From Erythrobacter litoralis (GTDB taxonomy: Bacteria; Pseudomonadota; Alphaproteobacteria; Sphingomonadales; Sphingomonadaceae), in assembly GCF_001719165.1 (NCBI RefSeq), contig NZ_CP017057.1, positions 1,860,001 to 1,924,000 of the forward strand: a DNA stretch of 64,000 nucleotides. The letters are read 5' to 3'. This document shows, in pieces, positions 17,163 to 28,124 of this stretch. The translations under genes were made by a program, and so were the position numbers. Below the pieces are notes generated by a model. The model did no database searches and was not told the origin of the DNA. It saw only the letters and a program-made list of their open reading frames with translations. Numbering within the stretch: position 1 is the first letter of the stretch; each line of letters opens with the position of its first letter.

Positions 17163-17632
17163 TGGTTACTTCCGATCATTGGCAACCGATCTTCATCAGC
17201 GACGCCGTCATTCAATTTCAGCAGGCCACGAAGATTTACTGTATGCTGCCCTGTCCAGCTTTCCGGTAAAAGCTCAGAAACAACCCTTCCCTCTGGACCG
17301 TTATAGATCACCTCGCCCTCGCACGCCTCGTAGTCGAGATGCAGAACAATGAGATGGTCGGCCTTCGTCTCGACAGGACGAAATGCTGGGCCGCGACGCG
17401 TCCCGCTCGCCTTAACCTGAACCGATCGATCATCCGGCGCGTAGCCGTCGATTCCTTCATTACTGCGCCCAGTCAATCTGAGCCCGAAAAGATCAGCGGC
17501 TACCGCTTCGCCTAGGTCTCCAACGAGATTTCCATCGAACGTAAAACGAAGGTCATAGGCCGCGAAATGATCTTTCAGCTTATTCCGAGCCGCAACCAAC
17601 TCTTGGACGTGAGGGGGTAGCCTGAACTTCAT
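17159..17632 (-). CDS. DUF6998-type protein with PD-(D/E)XK nuclease-like motif
   Basis: 157 residues starting at [12 protein letters not shown], two bases after the mutase stop. The frame is open 27 codons further, inside the mutase gene. Glu42 ([13 protein letters not shown]), Asp62 (GIDGYAP) and Gln72-Val-Lys74 (VQVKASG) are spaced like the E...D...(E/Q)xK catalytic core of restriction-endonuclease-fold enzymes. The pattern matches DUF6998 as I remember it. No methylase or other partner is adjacent. Base composition is lower in GC than both neighbours, suggesting later insertion. Nuclease activity is an inference. Confidence 0.75.
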   Translation of the reverse strand: MKFRLPPHVQELVAARNKLKDHFAAYDLRFTFDGNLVGDLGEAVAADLFGLRLTGRSNEGIDGYAPDDRSVQVKASGTRRGPAFRPVETKADHLIVLHLDYEACEGEVIYNGPEGRVVSELLPESWTGQHTVNLRGLLKLNDGVADEDRLPMIGSNQ

Positions 17633-17634
17633 AC

Positions 17635-19800
<2,166 letters not shown>

Positions 19801-19876
19801 AGACGAAAGGACGCCCCCGGCGAAAGATGCGCCGGGGGCCGGTTGCGATTAACGCGTGAAAGGGGCCGGCGGTTGC

Positions 19877-20665
19877 CTAACGCCCCTTGAATTCGGGTTT
19901 GCGCTTCTGAAGGAAGGCCATGCCGCCCTCCATCGCATCCTCGCTGCCACCCGCGATGCGCTGCGCTTCGGCTTCGGCGAGCAGCACCATCTGCAGGTTC
20001 TGGTCGATCGCGGTGGCGATGTTGCGCTTGATGTGGGCGTAAGCGAGCGTCGGGCCATTGGCGAGCTTGGTCGCCAGCGCCCTCGCCTCGTCCATCAGCG
20101 CATCGTCATCGACGCACTTGTAGACGAGGCCCCATTCCTCGGCCTGTTCGCCGGAGATCTTCTCGCCCAGCATCATCATGCGCGTGGCGCGCGCCCGGCC
20201 GATCGCGCGGGTGAGCAGCCAGGTGGATCCGCCATCGGGCACGAGGCCGATATTGACGAAAGCCTGCAGGAAATAGGCGCTTTTGGCCGCGATGGTGAAA
20301 TCCGCCGCCAGCGCGAGGCTGCACCCGACACCCGCGGCCGGTCCGTTGACCGCGCAGATCACCGGCACATCGGCGCGGATCAGCTGGCTCACCGCCGGAT
20401 TGTAATGCTGGATAAGCGCCTCGTGGCTGCCGCCCTTGCCGCCCAATGCGCTGCCGCTGCCGCGCGCGGACAGGTCGGCACCCGAACAGAAGCCCTTGCC
20501 CTCGCCCGTGATCAGCACCGCGCGCGTATCGCCGAGATCGTAGAAGGCCTGACCCAGCTCGTCCGCCATCTGCGGCGGCATGGCATTGAGCCGCTCTGGG
20601 CGGTTGAGGGTGATGATGGTGAGCGGGCCGTCGCGCTCGACGCGGATGGTTTCGTAGTCGGACAA
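19877..20665 (-). CDS. Enoyl-CoA hydratase/isomerase family protein, PaaG-like
   Basis: 262 residues of the crotonase fold. The oxyanion-hole segments are GKGFCSGADLS and NGPAAGVGCSLALAAD. The first catalytic Glu of true hydratases is not in its usual place, and the second acid is Asp in LVPDGGSTWLL, as in PaaG-type isomerases. The RAIGRARATRMMMLG stretch also resembles PaaG. It lies between mutase and epimerase in the propionate operon, so a role in feeding acyl-CoA into that route is more likely than phenylacetate degradation; no paa genes are nearby. Confidence 0.88.
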   Translation of the reverse strand: MSDYETIRVERDGPLTIITLNRPERLNAMPPQMADELGQAFYDLGDTRAVLITGEGKGFCSGADLSARGSGSALGGKGGSHEALIQHYNPAVSQLIRADVPVICAVNGPAAGVGCSLALAADFTIAAKSAYFLQAFVNIGLVPDGGSTWLLTRAIGRARATRMMMLGEKISGEQAEEWGLVYKCVDDDALMDEARALATKLANGPTLAYAHIKRNIATAIDQNLQMVLLAEAEAQRIAGGSEDAMEGGMAFLQKRKPEFKGR

Positions 20666-20689
20666 GGGTTTTCTCCGGTTGTCTAGCCG

Positions 20690-21139
20690 TCAGTTGGACC
20701 AGTGCGCACCTTCGCGGGGCGTCTCCATGATTTCCGTAAGCATGCCCTGCATGTCCTTGGGATGGACGAAAAAGATAGGCGTGCCGTGGGCACCGATGCG
20801 GGTGGGGCCGAGGATGCGCTTGCCCATTTCCTCGAATTCGGCGCGCGCTTCGGCGATGTCGGGGACCTCGAAGCAGACATGGTGCTGCCCGCCCAGCGGG
20901 TTCTTTTCGAGAAAGCCGCGAATGGTCGATTTTTCGCCGAGCGGCTCGATCAGCTCGATCTGGGTGCCGTTCATGCCACTGTCGGTGGGCGTGTCGACGA
21001 AGCAGACCTTCACGCCCTGCTCCTCGAGGTCGAACGGCTCATGGATATGCGTCGCGCCCATTGTGTCGCGGTAATGCTTTATAGAATCCGCGATGGAGGG
21101 GGTCGCGACCCCGATGTGGTTGAGACGGCCGAGTTTCAT
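20690..21139 (-). CDS. mce: Methylmalonyl-CoA epimerase
   Basis: 149 residues with the two-module glyoxalase/VOC fold. It interconverts (S)- and (R)-methylmalonyl-CoA between PccAB and the mutase. Metal-ligand regions are LNHIGVAT, QIELIEP and QHHVCFEV. Its ATG follows TGAGGTGA, which is both the stop of the preceding gene and a Shine-Dalgarno site. Confidence 0.95.
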   Translation of the reverse strand: MKLGRLNHIGVATPSIADSIKHYRDTMGATHIHEPFDLEEQGVKVCFVDTPTDSGMNGTQIELIEPLGEKSTIRGFLEKNPLGGQHHVCFEVPDIAEARAEFEEMGKRILGPTRIGAHGTPIFFVHPKDMQGMLTEIMETPREGAHWSN

Positions 21140-21142
21140 TTT

Positions 21143-21150
21143 TCACCTCA
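21143..21150. repeat. 8-bp direct repeat, copy 1 (tcacctca)
   Basis: Exact copy of 21820-21827. Read on the minus strand it is TGAGGTGA, containing the stop codon of the nuclease-like gene and the ribosome site of mce. The two copies bracket one gene with a period of 677 bases. Confidence 0.6.
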
Positions 21151-21816
21151 TATGGAGCGCACGTCGGGATAGACGTGGAGGATATACCGGCTGTGGGAAT
21201 GGCGCTTAGGTATGCCGAGCGCGTATTCGGCCGCCACATAGGCCGCTTCCCACGCCTCGGACGAGCTGGGTCCGTTCATCTCGTCATCGCAACAGAAATC
21301 CACCGTTACGAGGTAGGCGTCAACTCCGAGGCTTCGGAGCCAGACCAGATGCGCGAGACGGTTGGCGTATTGATAAAACTGCCTGTGCCACCTCTCAGCA
21401 TCCATTCGCGCCACGCCCAATTGCATGGCAGCCCAGACCAGAGATGCCTTGATTCTCTCCAAAGATGCCTCGGATGCTTGTGAAGGCGGCGAGCAAAACT
21501 CGTCGATATGCGCTTTTGCCTCGACCAGCAGGGCGCAGCCATTGTCGGTCTTCCCAAGCGCGTCCCACTGCGGGCCGCCTTTCGGCCAGAAGCGCGCCAA
21601 GTCCCCATCAAGATGAGGCAACCCCAGCACTTGCAGAAACGCAGAGTCGCGATACTCGGCGAAATCATCGCCTTCGAGCGGGCTCACCCAGTCGATCCGC
21701 GACGCATTTTCAACACGAGACAGAATTGACTGTTCAAGCGAGCGCGCCTTGCGGCTGGCCGCAAGCTGCATCCATTTGAGGCTACCTTTGGTCCCTAGAG
21801 GCTGAACGGCGCGCAC
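21148..21816 (-). CDS. Orphan PD-(D/E)XK nuclease-like protein
   Basis: 222 residues starting at GTG, after GAGGTGA that overlaps the pccB stop. The core motif is WDALGKTDNGCALLVEAKAH: Asp85, then Glu99-Ala-Lys101 thirteen residues later, the spacing of a restriction-endonuclease-fold active site. No DNA-recognition or membrane domain is seen. No methylase or defence partner lies beside it. GC content is visibly below that of pccB and mce. It is flanked by exact 8-bp repeats. Likely a horizontally gained gene now cotranscribed with the propionate genes. Nuclease function is inferred from the motif only. Confidence 0.7.
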   Translation of the reverse strand: MRAVQPLGTKGSLKWMQLAASRKARSLEQSILSRVENASRIDWVSPLEGDDFAEYRDSAFLQVLGLPHLDGDLARFWPKGGPQWDALGKTDNGCALLVEAKAHIDEFCSPPSQASEASLERIKASLVWAAMQLGVARMDAERWHRQFYQYANRLAHLVWLRSLGVDAYLVTVDFCCDDEMNGPSSSEAWEAAYVAAEYALGIPKRHSHSRYILHVYPDVRSI

Positions 21817-21819
21817 TGG

Positions 21820-21827
21820 TCACCTCA
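21820..21827. repeat. 8-bp direct repeat, copy 2 (tcacctca)
   Basis: Second copy of the repeat that brackets the nuclease-like gene. On the minus strand it holds the pccB stop TGA and the Shine-Dalgarno of the next gene. Confidence 0.6.
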
Positions 21828-23357
21828 CAGCGGAATATTGTCATGCTTCTTCCACGGGTTCTCGAGCTGCTTCGTCCGCAGCCGCCTCAGCCCCAGCGCC
21901 ACCCTGCGCCGCGTCGCGTGCGGGTGGATCACCTCGTCGATATAGCCGCGTGAAGCCGCGACGAAGGGGTTGGCGAAGCGGTCCTCGTATTCCTTGGTTT
22001 TCTCGGCGATCTTTTCGGGGTGGTCGCGGTCCTGGCGAAAGATGATCTCCACAGCGCCCTTCGCGCCCATCACCGCGATTTCGGCGGTGGGCCAGGCGTA
22101 GTTGAGATCGCCCCTCAGGTGCTTCGACGCCATCACGTCATAGGCCCCGCCGTATGCCTTCCTCGTGATGATCGTGATCTTGGGAACGGTCGCCTCGGCA
22201 TAGGCGAAAAGCAGCTTCGCCCCGTGCTTGATGATGCCGCCCAGTTCCTGCGCGGTGCCGGGGAGGAAGCCGGGCACGTCGACGAAGGTGACGATCGGAA
22301 TCTCGAACGCGTCGCAGAACCGCACGAAGCGCGCGGCCTTCTTGGCGCTCGCGATGTCGAGCACGCCCGCGAGGACCATCGGCTGGTTCGCCACCACGCC
22401 GACCGTGCGCCCTTCTACCCGGCCGAACCCGCAGATGATGTTGGCGGCGTGGGCCGGCTGGATCTCGAAGAAGGTGCCCTCATCGAGGGTCTTCGCGATC
22501 ACCTCGTGCATGTCATAGGGCTGGTTGGCGTTGTCGGGGATGATCGTGTCGAGGCTTGGCTCCTCGCGGTCCCACGGATCGTTCACCGGAAATTCGGGCA
22601 CGTCCTCGCGGTTGGAGAGCGGCAGGTAATTGAAGAATTCCCGCGTCGCGAGCAGCGTCTCGATGTCGTTCTCGAAGGCGCAGTCGGCAACCGAGGTCTT
22701 GGTCGTGTGCGTGATCGCGCCGCCCAGTTCCTCCTGCGTGACGACCTCGCCCGTCACGGTCTTCACGACGTCCGGGCCGGTGACGAACATGTAGGATGAA
22801 TCCTTCACCATGAAGATGAAGTCGGTCATGGCCGGCGAATAGACCGCCCCGCCAGCACACGGCCCCATGATGAGGCTGATCTGCGGAACCACGCCGCTCG
22901 CCAGCACGTTGCGCTGGAACACCTCGGCATACCCGCCAAGGCTGTCGACGCCTTCCTGGATGCGCGCGCCGCCCGAATCGTTGAGGCCGATGACCGGCGC
23001 GCCGACCTTCATCGCGGTGTCCATCACCTTGCAGATCTTTTCCGCGTGCCGTTTCGACAGCGAGCCGCCGAAGACGGTGAAATCCTGCGAGAAGACATAG
23101 ACGAGGCGGCCGTTGATCGTGCCCGATCCGGTGACGACGCCGTCGCCGGGGATCTTCTGCGCCTCCATCCCGAAATCGGTGCAGTCATGCTCGACATAGG
23201 TGTCGAGCTCCTCGAAGCTGCCTTCATCGAGCAGAACGTCGAGCCGTTCGCGCGCGGTCAGCTTGCCCTTGGCGTGCTGCGCGTCGATGCGCTTCTGCCC
23301 GCCGCCAATCCGGGATGCTTCGCGGCGGCGTTCCATTTCGGCGATATTGGCGGACAT
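21825..23357 (-). CDS. pccB: Acyl-CoA (propionyl-CoA) carboxylase beta subunit
   Basis: 510 residues, the family's normal length, starting at [20 protein letters not shown]; the longer open frame upstream is not conserved-looking. This is the carboxyltransferase partner of PccA. Diagnostic parts are [34 protein letters not shown] and [12 protein letters not shown] (oxyanion holes), with [13 protein letters not shown] and [10 protein letters not shown] in the second half. It is the first gene of the propionate operon. Upstream, 23358-23448 contains a perfect inverted repeat. Confidence 0.96.
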   Translation of the reverse strand: MSANIAEMERRREASRIGGGQKRIDAQHAKGKLTARERLDVLLDEGSFEELDTYVEHDCTDFGMEAQKIPGDGVVTGSGTINGRLVYVFSQDFTVFGGSLSKRHAEKICKVMDTAMKVGAPVIGLNDSGGARIQEGVDSLGGYAEVFQRNVLASGVVPQISLIMGPCAGGAVYSPAMTDFIFMVKDSSYMFVTGPDVVKTVTGEVVTQEELGGAITHTTKTSVADCAFENDIETLLATREFFNYLPLSNREDVPEFPVNDPWDREEPSLDTIIPDNANQPYDMHEVIAKTLDEGTFFEIQPAHAANIICGFGRVEGRTVGVVANQPMVLAGVLDIASAKKAARFVRFCDAFEIPIVTFVDVPGFLPGTAQELGGIIKHGAKLLFAYAEATVPKITIITRKAYGGAYDVMASKHLRGDLNYAWPTAEIAVMGAKGAVEIIFRQDRDHPEKIAEKTKEYEDRFANPFVAASRGYIDEVIHPHATRRRVALGLRRLRTKQLENPWKKHDNIPL

Positions 23358-23411
23358 TGCACGGGGCCCCTCGATTGTTCGAATGTCTGGCGGGTCGTTG
23401 CCGTAGCCTTG

Positions 23412-23442
23412 CCCGAGCGTCAACGTATCAAAATCGCTCGGG
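23412..23442 (-). terminator. Inverted repeat between the SDR gene and pccB
   Basis: Arms CCCGAGCG (23412-23419) / CGCTCGGG (23435-23442), 15-base loop, six bases past the SDR stop and 55 bases before pccB. It may terminate the SDR transcript (no T tract) or be an operator of the propionate operon. Confidence 0.45.
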
Positions 23443-23448
23443 ATGGCC

Positions 23449-24477
23449 TCAGCGCGGGTCCACGATGCCCTTTTCGACAAGGCTGCGCGCGGTCGCCTCG
23501 ATGCTGTCCACAGCGGTGATGTAGTCGATGCCGAGCACTTCGCGCGCATGATCGCCCGAAACGTCGCGGTGGCGACCGAGTTCGGTCTTCACCTGCCTAA
23601 TATCGGCCATGAAGGGCGCGAGCATCCTGACCACGAAGGACGGTAGGCGGCGCTCCGGCACCTTGCGCGCGAGATCGGGGACGCGCTCGCGCAGCACCTC
23701 GGCAATGTCGCGCATCCACAGGAACCTGTCCGACACCGCGAAACGCTCGCCCCGCACTGCCTCTGGCGGCGCGTCAAGCGCGCGGACATGGGCGAGCGCG
23801 ACGTCGCGAACGTCGACGATGCCGAAACCCGCATCGGGCAGCGCTGGAATCTCGCCGGTGAGCAGCTTGCGAACCAGTTCGATCGAGGTCGACAGGTCAT
23901 CGTCATGGACCGGGCCGAGCACCGCGACCGGATTGATCGAGCAGAACGCCATGTCGGGCGCATTCTGGGCGACCCATTCGCGCGAGGCCTTTTCCGCGAC
24001 CGTCTTGGAGCGGTGATAGGGTGGCACGTCGGGATTTTCGAGAACCGTCCAGTCCTCTTCGGTGAAATGGTCCCTGCCCGGGGGGTGGCCATAGGCAATC
24101 GCGGCGGCGGAGCTGGTAAGGACGAAACGCGTAACTCCCGCCTTCTTCGCGCATTCCAGCGCCCGCAAGGCGCCCGCACGCGCCGGTTTGACCAGTTCGT
24201 CGGGATGTTTCGGAGTCTTGAGCGGAAAGGGCGAGGCGACATGGGCGACCGCGTCGCAATCCTCCATCGCCTCGGCCCAGCCGGAATCGTTTTCGAGATC
24301 GGCCTCGAAAACCCGCAGGGCCTCGCCCGCATCGCGCCAGCGATCGCGCAGGCGCGGCTCGCTCTTCGAGCGGTTTCGGACCGTGGTATGGACCGTCTTG
24401 CCCGATCGCAGCAGCAGATCGATGATCTCACCCGCGATATAGCCGGTCCCGCCGGTCACCAGCACCGTTTCAGCCAT
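23449..24477 (-). CDS. NAD(P)-dependent epimerase/dehydratase family reductase (extended SDR)
   Basis: 342 residues. The Rossmann motif [12 protein letters not shown] (7-18), an Arg in TVRN suggesting NADPH, and the catalytic YHRSK (Tyr-x3-Lys) place it in the dihydroflavonol-4-reductase/aldehyde-reductase group of extended SDRs. HVASPFPL and [11 protein letters not shown] are typical of that group. The substrate is unknown. It stands between gor and pccB, in the same direction but with its own spacing. Confidence 0.88.
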   Translation of the reverse strand: MAETVLVTGGTGYIAGEIIDLLLRSGKTVHTTVRNRSKSEPRLRDRWRDAGEALRVFEADLENDSGWAEAMEDCDAVAHVASPFPLKTPKHPDELVKPARAGALRALECAKKAGVTRFVLTSSAAAIAYGHPPGRDHFTEEDWTVLENPDVPPYHRSKTVAEKASREWVAQNAPDMAFCSINPVAVLGPVHDDDLSTSIELVRKLLTGEIPALPDAGFGIVDVRDVALAHVRALDAPPEAVRGERFAVSDRFLWMRDIAEVLRERVPDLARKVPERRLPSFVVRMLAPFMADIRQVKTELGRHRDVSGDHAREVLGIDYITAVDSIEATARSLVEKGIVDPR

Positions 24478-24515
24478 GCGTCTCTCCCTCGCCTGCCCCC
24501 GATGCAGTTCGCGGC

Positions 24516-25871
24516 CTATTTGAAGAGCACCAGCTCCTCGGCCATGGTCGGATGGATCGCCATGGTCGCATCGAAATCCGCCTTTGTCAGCCCAGCCTTC
24601 ACCGCGACCGCGGCCATCTGCATGATTTCGGGCGATTCAGGACCGATCATGTGGAGGCCGACCACCCGGTCGTTCGCTGCATCGACCACCATCTTGTAAA
24701 GCCCGCGCTCGCTTCGGCCCGCGACGACATGCTTCATCGGGCGGAAATCGGCCTGGTAGACCTTGACGTTGCCGAGCGTGTTGCGCGCCTCGCCCTCGGT
24801 CATGCCGACCGCGGCGATGGGCGGGTGGCTGAAGACAGCGCTCGGGATGCAGGAATGATCGACCTTTACCGGCCCGTTCTTGCCGAAGACGGTGTCGGCG
24901 AAGGCATGGCCTTCGCGGATCGCGACCGGCGTCAACTGCACCCGGTCGGTCACGTCGCCGACGGCGTAGATGTGGTCCACGTTCGTCTTGCTGTATTCGT
25001 CGACCTTTACCTCACCGCGCTCGCCCAGTTCGACGCCGACCTCTTCCAGCCCGAGCCCCTCGGTGTTGGCGATCCGGCCGGTGGCGGCCATGACGACGTC
25101 GAACACCCGTTCGTCATGGCCGTCAAGCTTCACGTCGAGCGCGCCGTCATCACGCCTGCGGATGTATTCGAACCTGGTGTTGAACAGGAACTCGATCCCC
25201 TTGGTGAGCGAGATCTGGAGCAGCCGGTCGCGCAGCGCCTCGTCATAGGACCGCAGGATCGTGTCCGAGCGGTTGGCGAGCGTCACCTTGCCGCCGAACT
25301 GGTTGAAGATGCCGGCGAATTCATTGGCGATATAGCCGCCGCCAAGGATCAGGACGCGGCGCGGCACCTCGTCCAGATGAAACGCCTCGTTGGAGGTTAT
25401 GATGTGCTCGCTGCCTTCGCACATGGGAACGTGCGGGCGCGCGCCGGTGGCGATGAGGATATGCGCGGCGGTGACGGTCCTGCCGCTTTCGAGCGTGATC
25501 TCATGCTCGCCGGTGATCCGGGCGCGCTCCTTGAACACGGTGACGTCATGATTCTCGAGCGTCTGGGTGTAGAGCCCTTCGAGCCGCGTGATGTCGCTCT
25601 GGACATGGTCGCGCAGCTTGACCCAGTCAAAGCTCTTGCCCTCGACGCTCCAGCCAAAGCTCAGCGCATCTTCGAGATCCTCGGCGAAATGGGCGCCGTA
25701 AACGAGCATCTTCTTGGGAACGCAGCCGCGGATGACGCAGGTCCCGCCCACGCGGTATTCCTCGGCCGCAGCGACCCGCGCGCCGTGGCCCGCGGCAATG
25801 CGGCTCGCGCGGGTCCCGCCCGAGCCGATGCCGATGGTGAAGAGGTCGTAATCGTATTCGCTAGCGGACAT
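24516..25871 (-). CDS. gor: Glutathione-disulfide reductase
   Basis: 451 residues. FAD-dependent NADPH:GSSG reductase. The redox pair is Cys45-x4-Cys50 in GGTCVIRGCVPKK. The FAD motif is IGIGSGGTRASRIA and the NADPH motif LGGGYIANEFAG. The C-terminal catalytic His lies in AIHPTMAEE. It keeps cytosolic glutathione reduced and is often in tandem with a general redox set in this order. Confidence 0.95.
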   Translation of the reverse strand: MSASEYDYDLFTIGIGSGGTRASRIAAGHGARVAAAEEYRVGGTCVIRGCVPKKMLVYGAHFAEDLEDALSFGWSVEGKSFDWVKLRDHVQSDITRLEGLYTQTLENHDVTVFKERARITGEHEITLESGRTVTAAHILIATGARPHVPMCEGSEHIITSNEAFHLDEVPRRVLILGGGYIANEFAGIFNQFGGKVTLANRSDTILRSYDEALRDRLLQISLTKGIEFLFNTRFEYIRRRDDGALDVKLDGHDERVFDVVMAATGRIANTEGLGLEEVGVELGERGEVKVDEYSKTNVDHIYAVGDVTDRVQLTPVAIREGHAFADTVFGKNGPVKVDHSCIPSAVFSHPPIAAVGMTEGEARNTLGNVKVYQADFRPMKHVVAGRSERGLYKMVVDAANDRVVGLHMIGPESPEIMQMAAVAVKAGLTKADFDATMAIHPTMAEELVLFK

Positions 25872-25935
25872 CTCGCCTCCGTTGGATTTGCCGGGGCGCT
25901 ATGCAGGCGAGAGGCCCGCTTGCCAAGGGAAGCGT

Positions 25936-27402
25936 CTAGCCGCGCGGGCCGCCGCCCCCGCCAGCACCGGCCCGGCGCGGACCGCGACGACGGCGCTGGC
26001 CGCCCGCGCCCTGACCGCCCTGACCGCCCTGACCGCCGGAACGCTGGCCCGACTGACCGCCGGAACGTTCACCGCCGGAGCGATTGGGCCGCCCCTTGCG
26101 GGCGGGATGCTTCGGCTTGGAACGGGTTTCCTCGCCGCCCTGCCTTTCGGGACGCTTCGATGCGCCCGCAGGACGCGGCTTGACCTTTTTCTGCGAGACC
26201 CGCGTAGCGCCGCGCACGGGCGGCTTCACCGGGCCGACACCCTCGACCACGGCGCGGAAATTGTCCGGCAGAGGTAGGCGCTCGAATTCCGCATCGGTCG
26301 TGCGGGTTATGTCCTTCAAATAGGCGCGCTCGTCCTCGGCGCAGAACGCGATCGCGATCCCGTCACGCCCGGCCCGTGCGGTGCGGCCGATGCGGTGGAC
26401 ATATTGTTCGGGTACGTTCGGGAGTTCGTAATTGATGACGTGCGAGACGCCCGGAATGTCGATCCCGCGCGCAGCCACATCGGTCGCGACCAGGATCTGG
26501 GTGCGCCCAGAGCGGAATTCGTCAAGCGCGCGCTGACGCTGGCCCTGCGACTTGTTGCCGTGGATCGCGTTCGCCGCGATGCCGCGCTGCGACAGCCGCT
26601 TCACGACGCGGTCGGCCCCGTGCTTGGTACGGGCGAAGATCAGCACGCGTTCGGTCTTGCCCGGAACCTCGTGACGGCCCGACAGGATCATCTCGAGCAG
26701 CGACTGCTTTTCGTCCTGCTGGACCATGAAGAGATACTGGTCGATCCGCTCGGCGGTCGAGCTTTCGGGCGTTACCGACACCTGCACCGGATTGGTGCAA
26801 TAGCCGTTCACCAGCTCCTTGATCGCCTTGGGCATGGTCGCGCTGAAGAACAGCGTCTGGCGCTCCTTGGGCACCAGATCGCGGATCTTGCGAAGCGCAT
26901 GGATGAAGCCGAGGTCGAGCATCTGGTCCGCTTCGTCGAGAACGAGCACTTCGACGCCCGAAAGGTTGAAGGCGTTCTGGTCGATGAGATCGAGCAGGCG
27001 GCCCGGCGTCGCGACGAGGATATCGGTGCCGCGGTGGAGCTTGTTGCGGTCCTTGTTGACGCTGGTTCCGCCGACGATGACCTGCACCTTGAGCCCGGCG
27101 AGCGCGCCGTAATCCTTGGCGCTCGCGGAGATCTGCACCGCGAGTTCGCGGGTCGGGGCGAGCACCAGCATGCGGCAGCTCTTGAAGGGAATGCGGTTGT
27201 CGCTGGCGCGCAACCGGTCGATCGAGGGCAGCATGAAGGCCGCCGTCTTGCCGGTGCCGGTCTGTGCGATGCCGAGCAGGTCGCGCCCCGCGAGCACTGG
27301 CGGGATCGCCTGCGCCTGGATCGGGGTCGGCACGTCGTAGCCCTTGAGCTCGAGCGCCTGAAGAACGGGCTGGGAAAGCCCGAGGTCTGAAAATCGTGTC
27401 AT
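25936..27402 (-). CDS. rhlE: DEAD-box RNA helicase, RhlE type
   Basis: 488 residues from MTRFSDLGLSQ; an ATG four codons upstream is the alternative. The motifs, in order, are: Q motif PTPIQAQAIP; Walker A AQTGTGKT (46-53); PTRELAVQ; DEAD with QMLDLGF; SAT; and HRIGRTARAG. The tail (~380 onwards) is basic and ends in repeated GGQ/GGQSGQ units encoded by tandem 9-bp repeats near 26011-26037, a typical RNA-binding low-complexity end. It remodels RNA in ribosome assembly or decay, often cold-induced. A long untranslated region lies upstream. Confidence 0.93.
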   Translation of the reverse strand: MTRFSDLGLSQPVLQALELKGYDVPTPIQAQAIPPVLAGRDLLGIAQTGTGKTAAFMLPSIDRLRASDNRIPFKSCRMLVLAPTRELAVQISASAKDYGALAGLKVQVIVGGTSVNKDRNKLHRGTDILVATPGRLLDLIDQNAFNLSGVEVLVLDEADQMLDLGFIHALRKIRDLVPKERQTLFFSATMPKAIKELVNGYCTNPVQVSVTPESSTAERIDQYLFMVQQDEKQSLLEMILSGRHEVPGKTERVLIFARTKHGADRVVKRLSQRGIAANAIHGNKSQGQRQRALDEFRSGRTQILVATDVAARGIDIPGVSHVINYELPNVPEQYVHRIGRTARAGRDGIAIAFCAEDERAYLKDITRTTDAEFERLPLPDNFRAVVEGVGPVKPPVRGATRVSQKKVKPRPAGASKRPERQGGEETRSKPKHPARKGRPNRSGGERSGGQSGQRSGGQGGQGGQGAGGQRRRRGPRRAGAGGGGGPRG

Positions 27403-27513
27403 GAAAACTCGCATGATGTGCGAAGCGCACGCGCGAAATGGGCGTGCGAAGCGCGGGGTTTGAAACCGCCCGCGTGAATTGGGAAGTCTGGGAACGAAAG
27501 AGGCCGGCACCGG

Positions 27514-27534
27514 GGCGGTCGTGTCACGACCGCC
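27514..27534. promoter_or_regulatory. 21-bp palindrome upstream of rhlE
   Basis: GGCGGTCGTG-T-CACGACCGCC, ten-base perfect arms around one base, 112 bases before the rhlE start and 90 bases after the end of the upstream gene. It may be an operator, or a hairpin in the intergenic transcript. The surrounding 27403-27623 has no gene, but a repeated gtgcgaagcgc (near 27418 and 27449) is seen. Confidence 0.45.
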
Positions 27535-27623
27535 GCTTCACGCTGGCTTGCCTGCCTCTATGGGCTGACAGATGGGCCTCCCGGGCCCGAAAGTCAAAAG
27601 ATATCGCGTCTGACGGTCGCAGC

Positions 27624-28055
27624 CTACCAAATAGGTTCGGATCCGCCCTTCCGGTCGAGGAACATCCTGAAATCAACTGTAGCGGTGTAGGCGCCTTCGA
27701 CCGCATTGCCGTTGGCGTCGCGCGCAGGTTCGAAAACGTGGTGCTCGATCCGGCGACGGCACAATGCGGTGGCAACATATCTGCGGCGAAATTCGCGGTC
27801 GAGACGGCAATCCGCCACTTTGCCGTCCGGACCGACCGTAAGCGTATAGGTCATGACCTGGGTAAGCATCCGGTTCCGCGACGCTTCGGCCGCAAGCTCG
27901 TCAAGTCCGTCGAACGAAACGAGCGCGGGGCCGCGCCCTCGGGGTGTATCGCCATCGGCAAGTGCAGGCGCGGCGAAAAAGGCGAGACCAGTTCCGGCGA
28001 GACAAGAAGCGAACTGTCGGAGAGAATTCGGCACAGCAACCATGGCAACCTTCAC
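27624..28055 (-). CDS. Periplasmic TonB-C-terminal-like protein, copy 1
   Basis: 143 residues. A signal peptide ends at about APALADGD. The rest resembles a stand-alone TonB C-terminal domain: YTLTVGPDGKVADCRLDREFRR, a second Cys in TALCRR, then HHVFEPARDANGNAVEGAYTATV. No TM anchor, Pro-rich spacer or ExbB/D neighbours are present, so it is not a working energy transducer by itself. It is clearly a paralogue of the next gene. The start could be four codons downstream (MVAVPNS). Confidence 0.75.
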   Translation of the reverse strand: MKVAMVAVPNSLRQFASCLAGTGLAFFAAPALADGDTPRGRGPALVSFDGLDELAAEASRNRMLTQVMTYTLTVGPDGKVADCRLDREFRRRYVATALCRRRIEHHVFEPARDANGNAVEGAYTATVDFRMFLDRKGGSEPIW

Positions 28056-28124
28056 TCAAGAACAATCGTTCCTTTGTTTTCTTGCCAAACAACCCTCAGT
28101 TCCCGCAAGGCACTTCGTCAGCGT

